From contig NZ_ATDL01000022.1 of assembly GCF_000416985.1 (NCBI RefSeq), positions 62,001 through 126,000 of the forward strand: 64,000 nucleotides of DNA, written 5' to 3'. The notes under the pieces are model-generated. The model searched no databases and was not told the origin of the DNA. It worked only from the letters and a program-made list of their open reading frames with translations. Each line of letters starts with the position of its first letter. The stretch's first letter is position 1. A program made the position numbers and the translations under genes. Positions 9,355 to 18,545 of the stretch are shown here, piece after piece. This DNA is from Sphingobacterium paucimobilis HER1398 (lineage in GTDB: Bacteria; Bacteroidota; Bacteroidia; Sphingobacteriales; Sphingobacteriaceae).

Positions 9355-10410
9355 TCATTCATCTTCTTGCTTACGGTAGGTTTTTAGTTGTTGTTTGAGG
9401 CTATCTTTGATTATCTTGGCGCTAATTTTCTTGCTACAATACAATAATTCAGCAGTAAAATCAACCCGTTGATTGGCCAGTAACGCATCAGCCGTAAAGG
9501 ACCACAAATTGTCTTTTAAACTAAAGTCTGAGGGAGCCCATCGCACTCTAGCTGGAATTGCATCCAACAGCTGCTGTAAGAGAACAAAGTTCGCAGGGGT
9601 TTGATTGGCTTTGTTATAGCGAAAAGCATTTGTCAGGATCATTTCCTGCAAGTACAGACCAGGAACTTCAAACGCTGGAGCATTCAATAGTGTTTGAATA
9701 GCATTAAACGGCTCCTTTTTCACTAAAGGCAAGAAAGCCGCCACATAATACGCAGGGCCAAAGGGTTTGCTCTGAACTAGCGCTATTACCTCTTCTAAAA
9801 GATGTTGAGCAGCATAGTTTTCAATAAAAATGGTCTTGATTTCCTCCAAGTCATAAATATCTTTTCGCGCATCACATTTTTTCAAGACCTGAAGAAAATT
9901 TGCTTTATCTCCACGACCAGCATAATAGTGGGCCAGCAGTCGATAACTGCTGTAGTGATACGACGTGTCCTTTATTTTAGGAATCAGCGTTAGGCTTGTT
10001 TTTATATCGTCCTCCAACACTAGTTTTTCAATGGTAAAATTGACCAATCGACTCTGCAAAATTTCATCCGTTGACGCTTCTATATAGCCTTGTAAAGAAC
10101 TGGTAGATACGTTCTCATTTTCACAGGCTTGCAACAAGCGATAGACCACATCGAGAAAGGAATACGGATACCGTTGGTTGTGTACCTCAAGTGCTGGATC
10201 CGCCTGTTCAAGCGCTTCAAGGGCTTGTCTTACTAGCTGTTGTAATGATTTTCCTAGCGTTTTCCCCTTTCTTTGTCGATCGAGAATAAGGGATTTAGCC
10301 AGAAAGTCTTGGGTATCAATACGCGATATGATCACTTCATTGGGCAAGGTATAGTCTTGCATCCAATTGATCAATTGGATGCAGATCGTTATTTCTTCTT
10401 CTTGTTTCAT
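9355..10410 (-). CDS. Alpha-helical repeat-like protein of unknown function
   Basis: About 351 residues from the ATG at 10410 (MKQEEEIT). The frame stays open to 10494, but the extra 28 residues are Lys/Phe-rich and translate an AT-rich leader, so the inner start is preferred. No signal peptide or membrane segment. The protein is almost wholly helical, with TPR-like spacing of Ala, Leu and Tyr (SYRLLAHYYAGRGDKANFL; AAFLPLVKKEPFNAIQTLL). It is divergent from the Imm26-like gene at 10573, which suggests a shared regulatory region and perhaps a shared role. Function unknown; cytoplasmic location inferred. Confidence 0.6.
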   Translation of the reverse strand: MKQEEEITICIQLINWMQDYTLPNEVIISRIDTQDFLAKSLILDRQRKGKTLGKSLQQLVRQALEALEQADPALEVHNQRYPYSFLDVVYRLLQACENENVSTSSLQGYIEASTDEILQSRLVNFTIEKLVLEDDIKTSLTLIPKIKDTSYHYSSYRLLAHYYAGRGDKANFLQVLKKCDARKDIYDLEEIKTIFIENYAAQHLLEEVIALVQSKPFGPAYYVAAFLPLVKKEPFNAIQTLLNAPAFEVPGLYLQEMILTNAFRYNKANQTPANFVLLQQLLDAIPARVRWAPSDFSLKDNLWSFTADALLANQRVDFTAELLYCSKKISAKIIKDSLKQQLKTYRKQEDE

Positions 10411-10572
10411 AACAGCAAGCAAAAAAGACAAGTTGACTCGTCCTTCGTTTTTCTTTTTTATAAAAGTAAAAAGAAAACTTAGTTTGATATTCATTTTTAA
10501 TCATAGCCTACTTTCTTTTTTATCTTTATTTTTACGGAAAAAAGAAGAAAATAAAAATCAGTACGAAATAGA

Positions 10573-11763
10573 ATGAATACTCCAGCATTTGAACTTTCAA
10601 ATAAACAACGCAAGTATTTAGGTCTTGAACCTGTTGAAGCTCATTGGGAACGGGTTTCATTGTTTGACAAATACTATTACTTTGAGGGAGATACGATACG
10701 CAAAGAAATAAGTGTGGGCGAACAGGGCTATACCGAGCGCAGTCTCCATGAAAAAACAGCAGAGAATCGAAGCATCCTCCTACCTAAAACTGCTAAAGGC
10801 AAGAGCAAAAAGCTCAATTTTACGGCCTCTCAATCCTTTAAGGGTATTGGTGTTTATTTTTCCTTTTGGAATGAATACCTATCGCTGTCCAATTATACCA
10901 CACAGACCTCGTTTTACAGCGAACAGTTGCCCAATCAAAAGCTAAAAGACCTGCCGCTGTGGTTAGACCGATGGATCGCAGATACCACCCCTCAAGAGTT
11001 AGAGGCGATTACGCAATTCAGTCAAGCCCATCGACAGCATTGTAAGTATGCTGAGGGTGACTTTTTTGCTTTCAAGATAGGAAGAAACCAATGGGGATTT
11101 GGACGTATCCTCCTCGATGTTCAAAAGCAGATTAAAACCAATAAAATAAAGCGAGACGAACATTTTGGTTTGACAAACCTCATGGGAAAATGCCTTCTTG
11201 TCAAGATATACCACCAAATAAGTGATACCCGAACCATAGATTTACAAGCACTTGCTCAAATGCCTGCGCTGCCTTCTCAAATCATCATGGACAATCATTT
11301 TTACTACGGACAAAACCCCATAATTGGCCATCTTCCCTTGCAAACACAAGAGTATGATATGCTGATTTCTTATAGTAAAAGTATCAGTAGCGACTCACCG
11401 CGGACCGTTTATCTTCAATATGGAATGTTGTTTCGCACTCTAGATATACAAGTGTTTGATCGCTACCTCCTACATGAAGATGACAGCCTCTATTTGGGCT
11501 ATGAAGAAAATCCGTATCGCAAAGAAAGTTCGGGCTTTGGTCTGGATACTGCTAGCCTTGAAGACTGTATCAAGGCCAAATCGAATTTACCTTATTGGCA
11601 GAGTGAAGCCGCAAAATACGACACTCAGTTTGACCTAAGAAATCCAACGAACCTTGCCATAAAGCGAGAAATATTCAAGGCTTTTGGCTTAGATGCGGAT
11701 AAAAGTTATACCGAAAATTTGCTCCTAGTGGAAAATGAACACCTAACGAAAAAACAACAATAA
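10573..11763 (+). CDS. Imm26-like immunity protein
   Basis: 396 residues, no signal peptide. Residues about 158-270 resemble the immunity protein 26 (Imm26/HocA-type) family: EGDFFAFKIGRNQWGFGRIL is the typical opening (EGDxFAxxL-xxxxxGxGRVL), followed by CLLVKIYHQISDT and GHLPL. Residues 1-150 are an N-terminal extension that I do not recognise. Imm26 proteins occur in polymorphic-toxin loci, where they neutralise a cognate toxin. No toxin is encoded within 10 kb, so this would be an orphan immunity gene. The first in-frame ATG at 10573 is used. The family call rests on one motif and is moderate. Confidence 0.55.
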   Translation: MNTPAFELSNKQRKYLGLEPVEAHWERVSLFDKYYYFEGDTIRKEISVGEQGYTERSLHEKTAENRSILLPKTAKGKSKKLNFTASQSFKGIGVYFSFWNEYLSLSNYTTQTSFYSEQLPNQKLKDLPLWLDRWIADTTPQELEAITQFSQAHRQHCKYAEGDFFAFKIGRNQWGFGRILLDVQKQIKTNKIKRDEHFGLTNLMGKCLLVKIYHQISDTRTIDLQALAQMPALPSQIIMDNHFYYGQNPIIGHLPLQTQEYDMLISYSKSISSDSPRTVYLQYGMLFRTLDIQVFDRYLLHEDDSLYLGYEENPYRKESSGFGLDTASLEDCIKAKSNLPYWQSEAAKYDTQFDLRNPTNLAIKREIFKAFGLDADKSYTENLLLVENEHLTKKQQ

Positions 11764-11851
11764 ATCAGATAGTTAAGATGGTATTATCTACGATTAGGTA
11801 ATATGGCAAACTGTAGTAAAGCAATTTAACAACTAATTATCAGACCATACA

Positions 11852-13039
11852 ATGAGCTTTTTCAGAAAGATACTGGGTTCGAAAACGAACAAAGAAGATC
11901 ATACTGATGGAGAAGAACTAGAGAACGTATATTGCTTGATTGAAATGAAAAATATTGACAAGATAGACACATTGGAGACAACGGTCGAAAGGACGAACTT
12001 TGGAGTAATAACTACGTTGCTTACGGAAGTCGAAATCTCGGCTAAAGACAGTATTTCATTTGGTACACAAAGCCTTTTGACTAATTATGTATACAATGAG
12101 AATGGGTCTTATAATTTGGTTTACACCATCGTTGGTATAGATGGTACGATAGAAAGTTTTGTAGAAGATGATGGAATTCTTCCTACACAGTTTTTAACCC
12201 CAGACGGAGAAAATTATATTTCTCTTGTCCCCTACCATCCTGACAAGGAACTGGAAATCAGCATCCCTGTTTTCAATAGGGAAAACATAGATTTACCGAA
12301 AGGAAATAGACCTTTTGTCGGTGATTTTGTCGGAGTTTCAAACCAGTTTTCAATTTTTTATGATGTTGACTTTTGGTCGGATACCAAACCGGACAAAATG
12401 CTGGCAATCGAATTTAAGAACGGTGTGATAAAAAAGAAGCATAATATTAAAGTACAGCTTCCGAGAGACAACAAGATCTTTATTGAAAACAACGAAATCC
12501 ATTTGCTTACAAAAGAAGGAAATAGTTGGCTGCACAGGCAAATAGACGAGAAAGGTAATGAAATCAGGCAGCGAAGATTTAAAACCAGTTCAAAATTCTT
12601 TTTGCAGATCCTGAGTCTATCTTTTAACAAAAGGTCCTACCTGCTTGCTCAAGAAAAAGGAAAAATCAGTATAGAGATGGTGGATGAAAATGGTGAAAAT
12701 TCACGCATGGAGCTCCTTGATATAAAGGATCCGTTTTTCAATACATGGCGACCTGTTAAAATAGCGGAAGATACTTTTGTCACGAGGTTTAATGGGGAAT
12801 TTGGCAATGGTTGGTTCACCACGAAGAATGACCTGTTACTAGAAATATTTTACAGTAAAGGAGAAAAGGGATATAAAAACTTGTTGACGGAGGAAGTTTT
12901 GGAGCTAAAACGATCCAACTTGGTTATTTCGAGTATCAACAAGACTCAGGATAACAGCTATGCAGTTGTATTCTACCCGATGACAGAAGGACGAGATAAA
13001 AACAGGGAACTGATAATCTTAAACCGCAAGATAGAATAG
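11852..13039 (+). CDS. Cytoplasmic protein of unknown function, possible beta-propeller
   Basis: 395 residues. It starts MSFFRKILGSKTNKED, an amphipathic Lys-rich N terminus seen on many small cytoplasmic immunity-type proteins of Bacteroidota (compare MGLLDKLFGRKKE of the gene at 28924). There is no signal peptide. The rest is beta-rich with repeated short hydrophobic strands and Gly-Asn turns (IDGTIESFVEDDG, GNEIRQRRF), consistent with a propeller, but no blade motif is clear. It follows the Imm26-like gene after 88 bp in the same direction. A role as an accessory or immunity protein is inferred only from position and N terminus. Confidence 0.6.
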   Translation: MSFFRKILGSKTNKEDHTDGEELENVYCLIEMKNIDKIDTLETTVERTNFGVITTLLTEVEISAKDSISFGTQSLLTNYVYNENGSYNLVYTIVGIDGTIESFVEDDGILPTQFLTPDGENYISLVPYHPDKELEISIPVFNRENIDLPKGNRPFVGDFVGVSNQFSIFYDVDFWSDTKPDKMLAIEFKNGVIKKKHNIKVQLPRDNKIFIENNEIHLLTKEGNSWLHRQIDEKGNEIRQRRFKTSSKFFLQILSLSFNKRSYLLAQEKGKISIEMVDENGENSRMELLDIKDPFFNTWRPVKIAEDTFVTRFNGEFGNGWFTTKNDLLLEIFYSKGEKGYKNLLTEEVLELKRSNLVISSINKTQDNSYAVVFYPMTEGRDKNRELIILNRKIE

Positions 13040-13156
13040 GTAACCAAAATAAATGCCTGGCTCAGTTGGACAGTCGTAAGTTGCAAGAGTATTGCCTCAG
13101 TATAGTATTTAGCGAAAGGCAATAAATAAATACGGTACTAATTAATAAATCTTGTT

Positions 13157-13164
13157 TATATTTG
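13157..13164 (+). promoter_or_regulatory. Candidate -7 element for the LuxR-type regulator gene
   Basis: TATATTTG fits the Bacteroidota -7 consensus TAnnTTTG and lies 54 bp upstream of the ATG at 13219. A TTTG -33 box is not evident, so this is a weak call. Confidence 0.25.
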
Positions 13165-13218
13165 CTTTGTTAATCTCTCTTAATCAAAAAGCATATTAAT
13201 CAAGTCATTTAGCTCTTT

Positions 13219-14448
13219 ATGTTTAATTTTTGCAGACTTCTATTTGTCTACATAGCTTTCTTTGTTACTACTGTTGGATTTGCTCAAAAAACCAATCCAG
13301 ACTCTTTAAAGGTGGAAATATTAGGTCTCAATGATAAAAACCAACATGAGCAGTCTATTTTAGTGCTTGATAGAATAATAGGCAGCTCTAGTTCTACGGC
13401 TCATGACTTATTTCACGCCTACTTGCTGCGGTCATTAACTTATAAAAGTCTATACAATTATACTGGCGCACTTATCAATTTAGATCTTGCGGATAAAGTC
13501 GGACAGGGAACTGACTTTGCAGAATCAGCAAGCAGCCGTGTCCTTATTGAAAAGCTCTTTATTTATTTTGACACTAAAAGAAACGAAGAATTTGCTGCAC
13601 TTCTACAACAGGTCACACCCGAAAAACTAAAACATATTGATGGCGAGACCCGCGCTATTTATGAATGTATTATGGGACATTTGGAAATGCATAAGGGCAA
13701 TTATTCTGTTGCAAATGCTATTTATGACAATTGTATTCTGCTTTTGGAGAAAGAGAGTCCCAAGCATCTTCCGATAGTGTATAAAGTAAAGGTAGAACTT
13801 TACAATTTAATGGGGCAGCAGGATAAAGCGATTGCCGCTTATGAGAAAGGGATGTCGTATGCCGAACAGTTTGGCATTGATCTTTATAAGATTACCATGC
13901 TGGAAACTATTATCTATTTTTACGCAGACAATGGAAATTATAAAGACGCTTATTTAGCTCAACTTGAAGTAACAAAACAACGCAGAAAGTATGATGCAGC
14001 TAATCGTAGCGGTAAGCTAAATGATTTAGAAAAAGAACTGCTGCAACAAAGGAATGATATAACGTTAAAGAACAGAAAGAATATGACGATTGCACTAACG
14101 GGCGTCATTGTATTATTATCTGCATTGCTGTTTCTTCTCTTTAAGCTTTTGAAGTCGAATAAGCAGCGAAGAATATTAATGGAAAACGAGGTCGTGCATA
14201 TGCGGGCGCGGCTTGAGTCGTATGTCAATAGAAAGGAACATCGCGAAGAAGATGATAATGTGCTTTTGAATCTGGAGAAATATGACCTTAAAAAGCGGCA
14301 TATTGAAATTATAGATCTGATTCGAGAAGGAAAAACGAATAAGGAAATAGGAGATATTCTTTTTATTTCTGAGAATACGGTGAAGTATCATCTAAAGGTG
14401 ATCTTTGAAAAACTCAACATTGACAATCGCTCTTCTCTTAGGGGATAA
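13219..14448 (+). CDS. Membrane-bound TPR protein with LuxR-type DNA-binding domain
   Basis: 409 residues. The order is a signal peptide (to VGFAQ, about residue 23), a TPR-like helical sensor region (about 40-270, for example GNYSVANAIYDNCILLLEK and GQQDKAIAAYEKGMSYAEQ), a transmembrane helix (about 289-310, IALTGVIVLLSALLFLLFK), a coiled coil, and a GerE/LuxR helix-turn-helix at about 355-405 (IIDLIREGKTNKEIGDILFI, then SENTVKYHLKVIFEKLNI). This architecture is common in Bacteroidota one-component regulators that sense periplasmic signals. The protein ends SSLRG, slightly shorter than usual after the HTH, but the recognition helix is complete. Targets are unknown; neighbouring accessory genes are candidates. 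Confidence 0.85.
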   Translation: MFNFCRLLFVYIAFFVTTVGFAQKTNPDSLKVEILGLNDKNQHEQSILVLDRIIGSSSSTAHDLFHAYLLRSLTYKSLYNYTGALINLDLADKVGQGTDFAESASSRVLIEKLFIYFDTKRNEEFAALLQQVTPEKLKHIDGETRAIYECIMGHLEMHKGNYSVANAIYDNCILLLEKESPKHLPIVYKVKVELYNLMGQQDKAIAAYEKGMSYAEQFGIDLYKITMLETIIYFYADNGNYKDAYLAQLEVTKQRRKYDAANRSGKLNDLEKELLQQRNDITLKNRKNMTIALTGVIVLLSALLFLLFKLLKSNKQRRILMENEVVHMRARLESYVNRKEHREEDDNVLLNLEKYDLKKRHIEIIDLIREGKTNKEIGDILFISENTVKYHLKVIFEKLNIDNRSSLRG

Positions 14449-14488
14449 ATCAATACGTATATCAAAACCTGTTTAGAGACTGTATAGT

Positions 14489-15851
14489 TTACATCAGCCT
14501 TTTCAGCCACTTCATTTTTTTGTCGGAATAAGGCGGATATTTTAAGTCAGGCTCTCCCCAAGTTGTCTTTTCAATAACTGATTTTTGGTGCGTAAAAGCG
14601 AGAAAACCATATGCACCGTGATAGTTGCCTATCCCCGAATTTCCTATCCCACCAAATGGCAGATAATCACTCGCAATGTGCATCAAGGTATCATTGATAC
14701 AGCCCCCACCGAAGGAGACAAGGTGGAGTAACTTGGATTTGTCCTCTTCGTTTTTTGTAAACAGGTAGGCTGCCAACGGTTTTTCTCCTTCTACTATTTT
14801 TTGCAACACGTCATCGTAGTTATTGAAACTGATTACGGGGAATACTGGTCCAAATATTTCATCCTGCATCACGGCATCATCCCAATCAACATGGTCCAAT
14901 ATGGTAGGTTCGATATACAAAGTGTCGTCGTTGGTGTGACCTCCGAAGAAGATTTTATCCTTATCGATAAGGGAAGTAACACGGTCAAAATTCCTTTTGT
15001 TGATGATACTGGTATAATGTTCTGCACCATCATAATAATTGGCTTCCTCCAATTTTTCTTTTATCAATTGCAACAACTGGGGCTTCACACTTTCTTCTAC
15101 CAAAAGATAATCTGGTGCAATACAGGTCTGTCCTGCGTTGAGGAATTTGCCCCAAACGAGTCGCTTTACGGCGACTTCTAAATCGGCTGTCTTCGTAACG
15201 ATAGCAGGTGATTTTCCGCCCAACTCGAGCACTACAGGAACTAAGTTTTTGGCAGCAGCTTCATAAACTATTTTCCCGACTTTCGGACTTCCTGTAAAGA
15301 AGATCTTATCGAAACGAAGCTGTATCAGTTCTGTTGTTTCAGGAACACCACCTTCTGCCACGAATAAGTAATCTGAAGGGAAATTGTCGTTGATCAATTC
15401 GGATAAAAGGTGCATTGTATTTTCGGGAAGTTCACTTGGTTTCACAATACAGGTATTGCCCGCTGCAATGGAACTTATCATCGGAACCAGTGTAAGCTGA
15501 TAGGGATAGTTCCAAGCACCGATCACCAATGTTACACCCAATGGGTCGTAGTGGATATGGCTTTTACCGGGCTGCAGGCTCAATGCTGTTTTTTACTTTT
15601 TTGGGCTTGCTCAATTTGTCCAGGTTCTTCAGGAAAAAATCGATTTCATTATAGATGAGATTGAGTTCCGTTAAGGAAGTATCGAATTTTCCTTTTCTAA
15701 AATCCTTGTAAATGGCATCGTACAAACGGTTTTCATTGGCCTTTAAAATGCCTTTCAACTTTTTCAGGGTTTCCTTTCTAAAGCCAATATCTTTTGTCTG
15801 GTGTGAATTGAAAAACGTCTTCTGCGATTGAAATATGTTACTGAGTTCCAT
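14489..15851 (-). pseudogene. Aldehyde dehydrogenase, frameshifted
   Basis: Two overlapping minus-strand frames together make one class 3-like aldehyde dehydrogenase. 15851-15564 encodes the N terminus (FRKETLKKLKGILKANE, LSKPKKVK), and the frame open to 14489 encodes the rest: GAWNYPYQLTLVPM, LELGGKSPAIV, the catalytic Cys segment NAGQTCIAPDYLLV, and EIFGPVFPVI. The break lies in a run of six T at 15589-15594 (A6 in the mRNA). Removing one base restores KKVKTALSLQPGKSHIHYDP, the normal family reading. All catalytic parts survive, so this is a very recent frameshift, a switchable homopolymer or a sequencing error. The hexamer is not in the register needed for classical -1 slippage. NAD(P)-dependent oxidation of aldehydes would be the intact function. 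Confidence 0.85.
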
Positions 15852-15970
15852 TTGTGTAAATTTTAAGTATGGGATGGTTTCTTTTCGTCCTTCACTTAAC
15901 CTGTGTTCTTAAAGCTAGCGATTTAAATTATGTTGACAAAGGACCATCCGACAGATATAGCTGAATATAA

Positions 15971-16002
15971 AAGTCCGATATGCTTTGACGCCTATCGGAC
16001 TT
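15971..16002. repeat. Hairpin repeat, copy 1
   Basis: Perfect 10-bp arms, AAGTCCGATA (15971-15980) and TATCGGACTT (15993-16002), with a 12-base loop. The same arms with a 12-base loop recur at 28868-28899, and the left flank (ATATA, one base, AAGTCCGATATGC) is also shared. It could act as a terminator in either direction or be a dispersed palindromic element. Confidence 0.7.
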
Positions 16003-16069
16003 CGTAGTTATATGGGGAGAGAACATTACAGCTCTCGTTTGCCTGTCAATGATAAAAACGTGTCCCTCT

Positions 16070-16319
16070 CTATACGGAAACTTTATAATGCAACTGAACC
16101 AGGCCTGTTTCAAAGCTTTTACTTCCCTGCAATTGCAGATCTTGAGAAGGGTACACAGCATTAAACAATCGTGTCCCTCCACCCAACAGAACGGGAATAA
16201 TAGAGATGATCAGCTCGTCGAAAAGTCCTTCTTTGAGCAACTCATTGACGACAAAGGCTCCTCCATCGCAAAATATATCCGTCCAGCGAACATGATATGT
16301 ACAATATTAGTTTTCTCAT
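16070..16319 (-). pseudogene. Dihydrofolate reductase/RibD C-terminal-like protein, internally deleted
   Basis: The minus strand reads MRKLILYISCSLDGYI from the ATG at 16319, the exact N-terminal style of RibD_C/DHFR-family proteins. About 50 bases later, in a different frame, it reads IFCDGGAFVVNELLKEGLF, then DELIISIIPVLLGGGTRLF and a normal C terminus ending at the TAG at 16072-16070. The central hundred or so residues are missing, and the join falls around GGATATATTTTGCGA (about 16260-16275), which could have come from recombination at a short repeat. The remaining 250 bp cannot encode a working enzyme. The full-length family reduces pteridine- or pyrimidine-like substrates with NADPH. 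Confidence 0.8.
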
Positions 16320-16687
16320 TTGTATTTTCTTTATCAAATTTATAAAATTCGACATTATTATAATCATACACAACACAGACAAAACGGGACTTTTCACAGT
16401 ATATAGAGCAGCCTTTGTCTCTATTCGGCCAATGGCACTGACTATACACACAACTATGATCACCCTGGCTGCAGAAAACTTGTCTGGCATCTACCGGGAT
16501 CAACTAATGCTACCGAGAATATAATGATGCGTTATTCATCCCCTTTTTGATTTAATAAACTATACCGCTATATTTGTCAGTAGTTACGTAGTAGAATAAC
16601 GTCGAAATAACCAATAAGCATAAACTTAACACAGAAACAATCTTATTTTAATACTAATTGTGGTAATTCGTCATACAGCTTTGTAAA
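16320..16687. other. Intergenic region upstream of the ECF sigma gene
   Basis: 368 bp, AT-rich, with short open frames on both strands but none with a recognisable product. It should contain the promoter of the sigma factor operon; no clear TTTG/TAnnTTTG pair is visible. Confidence 0.4.
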
Positions 16688-17266
16688 ATGAAGTCGACAG
16701 AAAACTTGGAATCGGATGAGGTCTTATGGAACGAGATTGTAAAGGACAATCAAGGTGCATTTGCTGCACTTTATCATAAGTACAGTAATTCTGTTTTTAC
16801 GGCTACATTAAACCTGATCAAAGACCGCAATTGTAGCGAAGACATCATACAAGAGGTATTTACGACAATCTGGGTAAAAAGAAAGGAATTGGAGATCTCT
16901 AATATCCGTGGCTACCTCTATAGAGCCGCCCGCAATAAAGTCATAGACCTACTACGGTCCAAAAAGGTGCATATCCGTATCGAGGAGGTAAAAGATTTGA
17001 TCGCTCGCGAACAAACAGACTCTTCGCTGCTACAGAAGGAAGTAAATGACCTCCTCAACCAAGGTATCAAAGAGCTGCCTCAACGCTGTGGTGAGATTCT
17101 CTTCTTAAAAAAAGAAGAGCAACTCAGTAATCATGAAATTGCACAAAGACTCAAAATATCGCCCAAAACCGTAGAGAACCAAACAACTATAGCAATTAAA
17201 AAACTTAAAATAGCGCTTTCTAACAAGTTGGACATCTTAATGTTTATTATATTTTATATTTTTTAA
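16688..17266 (+). CDS. RNA polymerase sigma factor, ECF subfamily
   Basis: 192 residues. Sigma region 2 spans about 20-90 (FAALYHKYSNSVFTATLNLI, then CSEDIIQEVFTTIWVKR and GYLYRAARNKVIDLLRSKK), and region 4 spans about 125-178 (ELPQRCGEILFLKKEEQLSN, then HEIAQRLKISPKTVENQ with the HTH). The C terminus is a short hydrophobic tail (ILMFIIFYIF), common in Bacteroidota ECF factors that pair with FecR anti-sigmas. The FecR gene follows 46 bp downstream, and SusC/SusD genes follow that, which is the classic trans-envelope signalling order. It probably directs transcription of the SusC-SusD locus when the receptor binds its ligand. Confidence 0.93.
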   Translation: MKSTENLESDEVLWNEIVKDNQGAFAALYHKYSNSVFTATLNLIKDRNCSEDIIQEVFTTIWVKRKELEISNIRGYLYRAARNKVIDLLRSKKVHIRIEEVKDLIAREQTDSSLLQKEVNDLLNQGIKELPQRCGEILFLKKEEQLSNHEIAQRLKISPKTVENQTTIAIKKLKIALSNKLDILMFIIFYIF

Positions 17267-17312
17267 TCTTTCCTTTGGGGGTACCTGTCTTTTATCTCGT
17301 CTAGTTAGGTAG

Positions 17313-18428
17313 ATGAAAGATAAAAATAACGCTAAAGATATATCAAAAACAGAAGAGGCTGTCCACGATTACTTCTCCCTGATGGAAAGTAAGGGCGAAG
17401 CTTATTCGCCTGATTTTGACGAAAGTGGGGTACTGGGACGCATACAGCATGACATCAATAAAAGCCCTGTAAGACTATCGAAAAATTGGCGCAGATGGAT
17501 CGCTGTCGCTTCTTGCATAACACTGTTGGCAGGCTCGATAGTAGCTTGGCAGTTATGGAACAACAGATCGCATTTTGAACTGGTATCGCTGGAGGATGTA
17601 AAGATACTCCCCGCCCATGGTACGGCCATACTGACACTGGCAAATGGAGAAAAAATAAGCCTGGACCAATTGCAGCCCAACAGCTTAATTACTACAGTAG
17701 ACGGTATACGGGTTTCAAAGAACGCTAATGGCGAAATAACCTATAGTGCAGCGGACAATTTAAAGCTAAACCATATCGCTAATCACCATATTGAAACGCC
17801 TAAGGGTGGCTTCTACACCTTATTGCTACCTGACGGTTCGAAGGTATGGCTGAATGCGGAAACCAAAATCAAGTATCCCATCCATTTTGGAGGTAGCGAA
17901 CGACGTATAGAATTACAGGGTGAAGCTTATTTCAAGGTGACTCATGACGCGACCAAACCTTTTATAGTCAAAACGGATAAGCAAGAAATCACCGTACTCG
18001 GCACATCCTTCAATGTAGAAGCTTATGGAAAAGATCTCGAGGCAACGACATTGGTGGAGGGGTCTGTAAAAATATCGAGCGGACAGAGACGTCTTCTGCT
18101 CGAGCCGGGACAACAAGCTATAGTGGACAGTAAAAACGCTATCCAGAAGAAGCAGGTTGACGATAGCCAATACACTGCTTGGATAAATGGAGATTTCAGC
18201 TTCGTAGACACGGAAATAAATGAGGTAATGTCCCAAATATCAAGATGGTACAATATCGACATCGTGTATGACCAAAAGGGAAATGACCTGCGGCTCAGCG
18301 GCATGGTGGCACGCAACAAACCATTGGATACGGTATTGAATATACTGGAAATGACGGGTAAAGTGAAATTTGAACTAGAAGTAAACCCAAATAATCAAGA
18401 AAGGAGGATACGGGTAAAAATCATATAA
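17313..18428 (+). CDS. FecR family anti-sigma factor
   Basis: 371 residues: a cytoplasmic N-terminal part that would hold the sigma factor, one transmembrane helix at about residues 66-84 (WIAVASCITLLAGSIVAWQL), then a periplasmic FecR domain (HIETPKGGFYTLLLPDGSKV, WLNAETKIKYP, ELQGEAYFKVTHD, TKPFIVKT, VLGTSFNVEAY) and a C-terminal DUF4974-like domain (FVDTEINEVMSQISRWYNID, then VLNILEMTGKVKFEL). It lies between the ECF sigma gene and the SusC gene. It should relay a signal from the STN domain of the adjacent SusC to the sigma factor. Confidence 0.93.
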   Translation: MKDKNNAKDISKTEEAVHDYFSLMESKGEAYSPDFDESGVLGRIQHDINKSPVRLSKNWRRWIAVASCITLLAGSIVAWQLWNNRSHFELVSLEDVKILPAHGTAILTLANGEKISLDQLQPNSLITTVDGIRVSKNANGEITYSAADNLKLNHIANHHIETPKGGFYTLLLPDGSKVWLNAETKIKYPIHFGGSERRIELQGEAYFKVTHDATKPFIVKTDKQEITVLGTSFNVEAYGKDLEATTLVEGSVKISSGQRRLLLEPGQQAIVDSKNAIQKKQVDDSQYTAWINGDFSFVDTEINEVMSQISRWYNIDIVYDQKGNDLRLSGMVARNKPLDTVLNILEMTGKVKFELEVNPNNQERRIRVKII

Positions 18429-18545
18429 TCCCAATCCATCCAAAAGCAAAAAATCAGAAGTGCTGGCACACTCCTGATCGTCAGTCTTTCGGATGATCAA
18501 ATTGAGTAGCAACACAAATCGGAAAACCGTAAAACTTTAAATCAA

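Noticed and set aside
9802..10576. Short plus-strand frames near the divergent 9355/10573 pair
   Set aside because: They lie antisense to the helical protein gene or in the AT-rich spacer, are Lys/Phe-rich by base composition, and show no start signal.
15564..15600. Programmed -1 frameshift in the aldehyde dehydrogenase at a slippery A-AAA-AAC heptamer
   Set aside because: The heptamer is present in the right register, but a -1 shift reads CAG CAT TGA and stops at once. Restoring the family sequence needs loss of one base, so a mutation or read error fits better.
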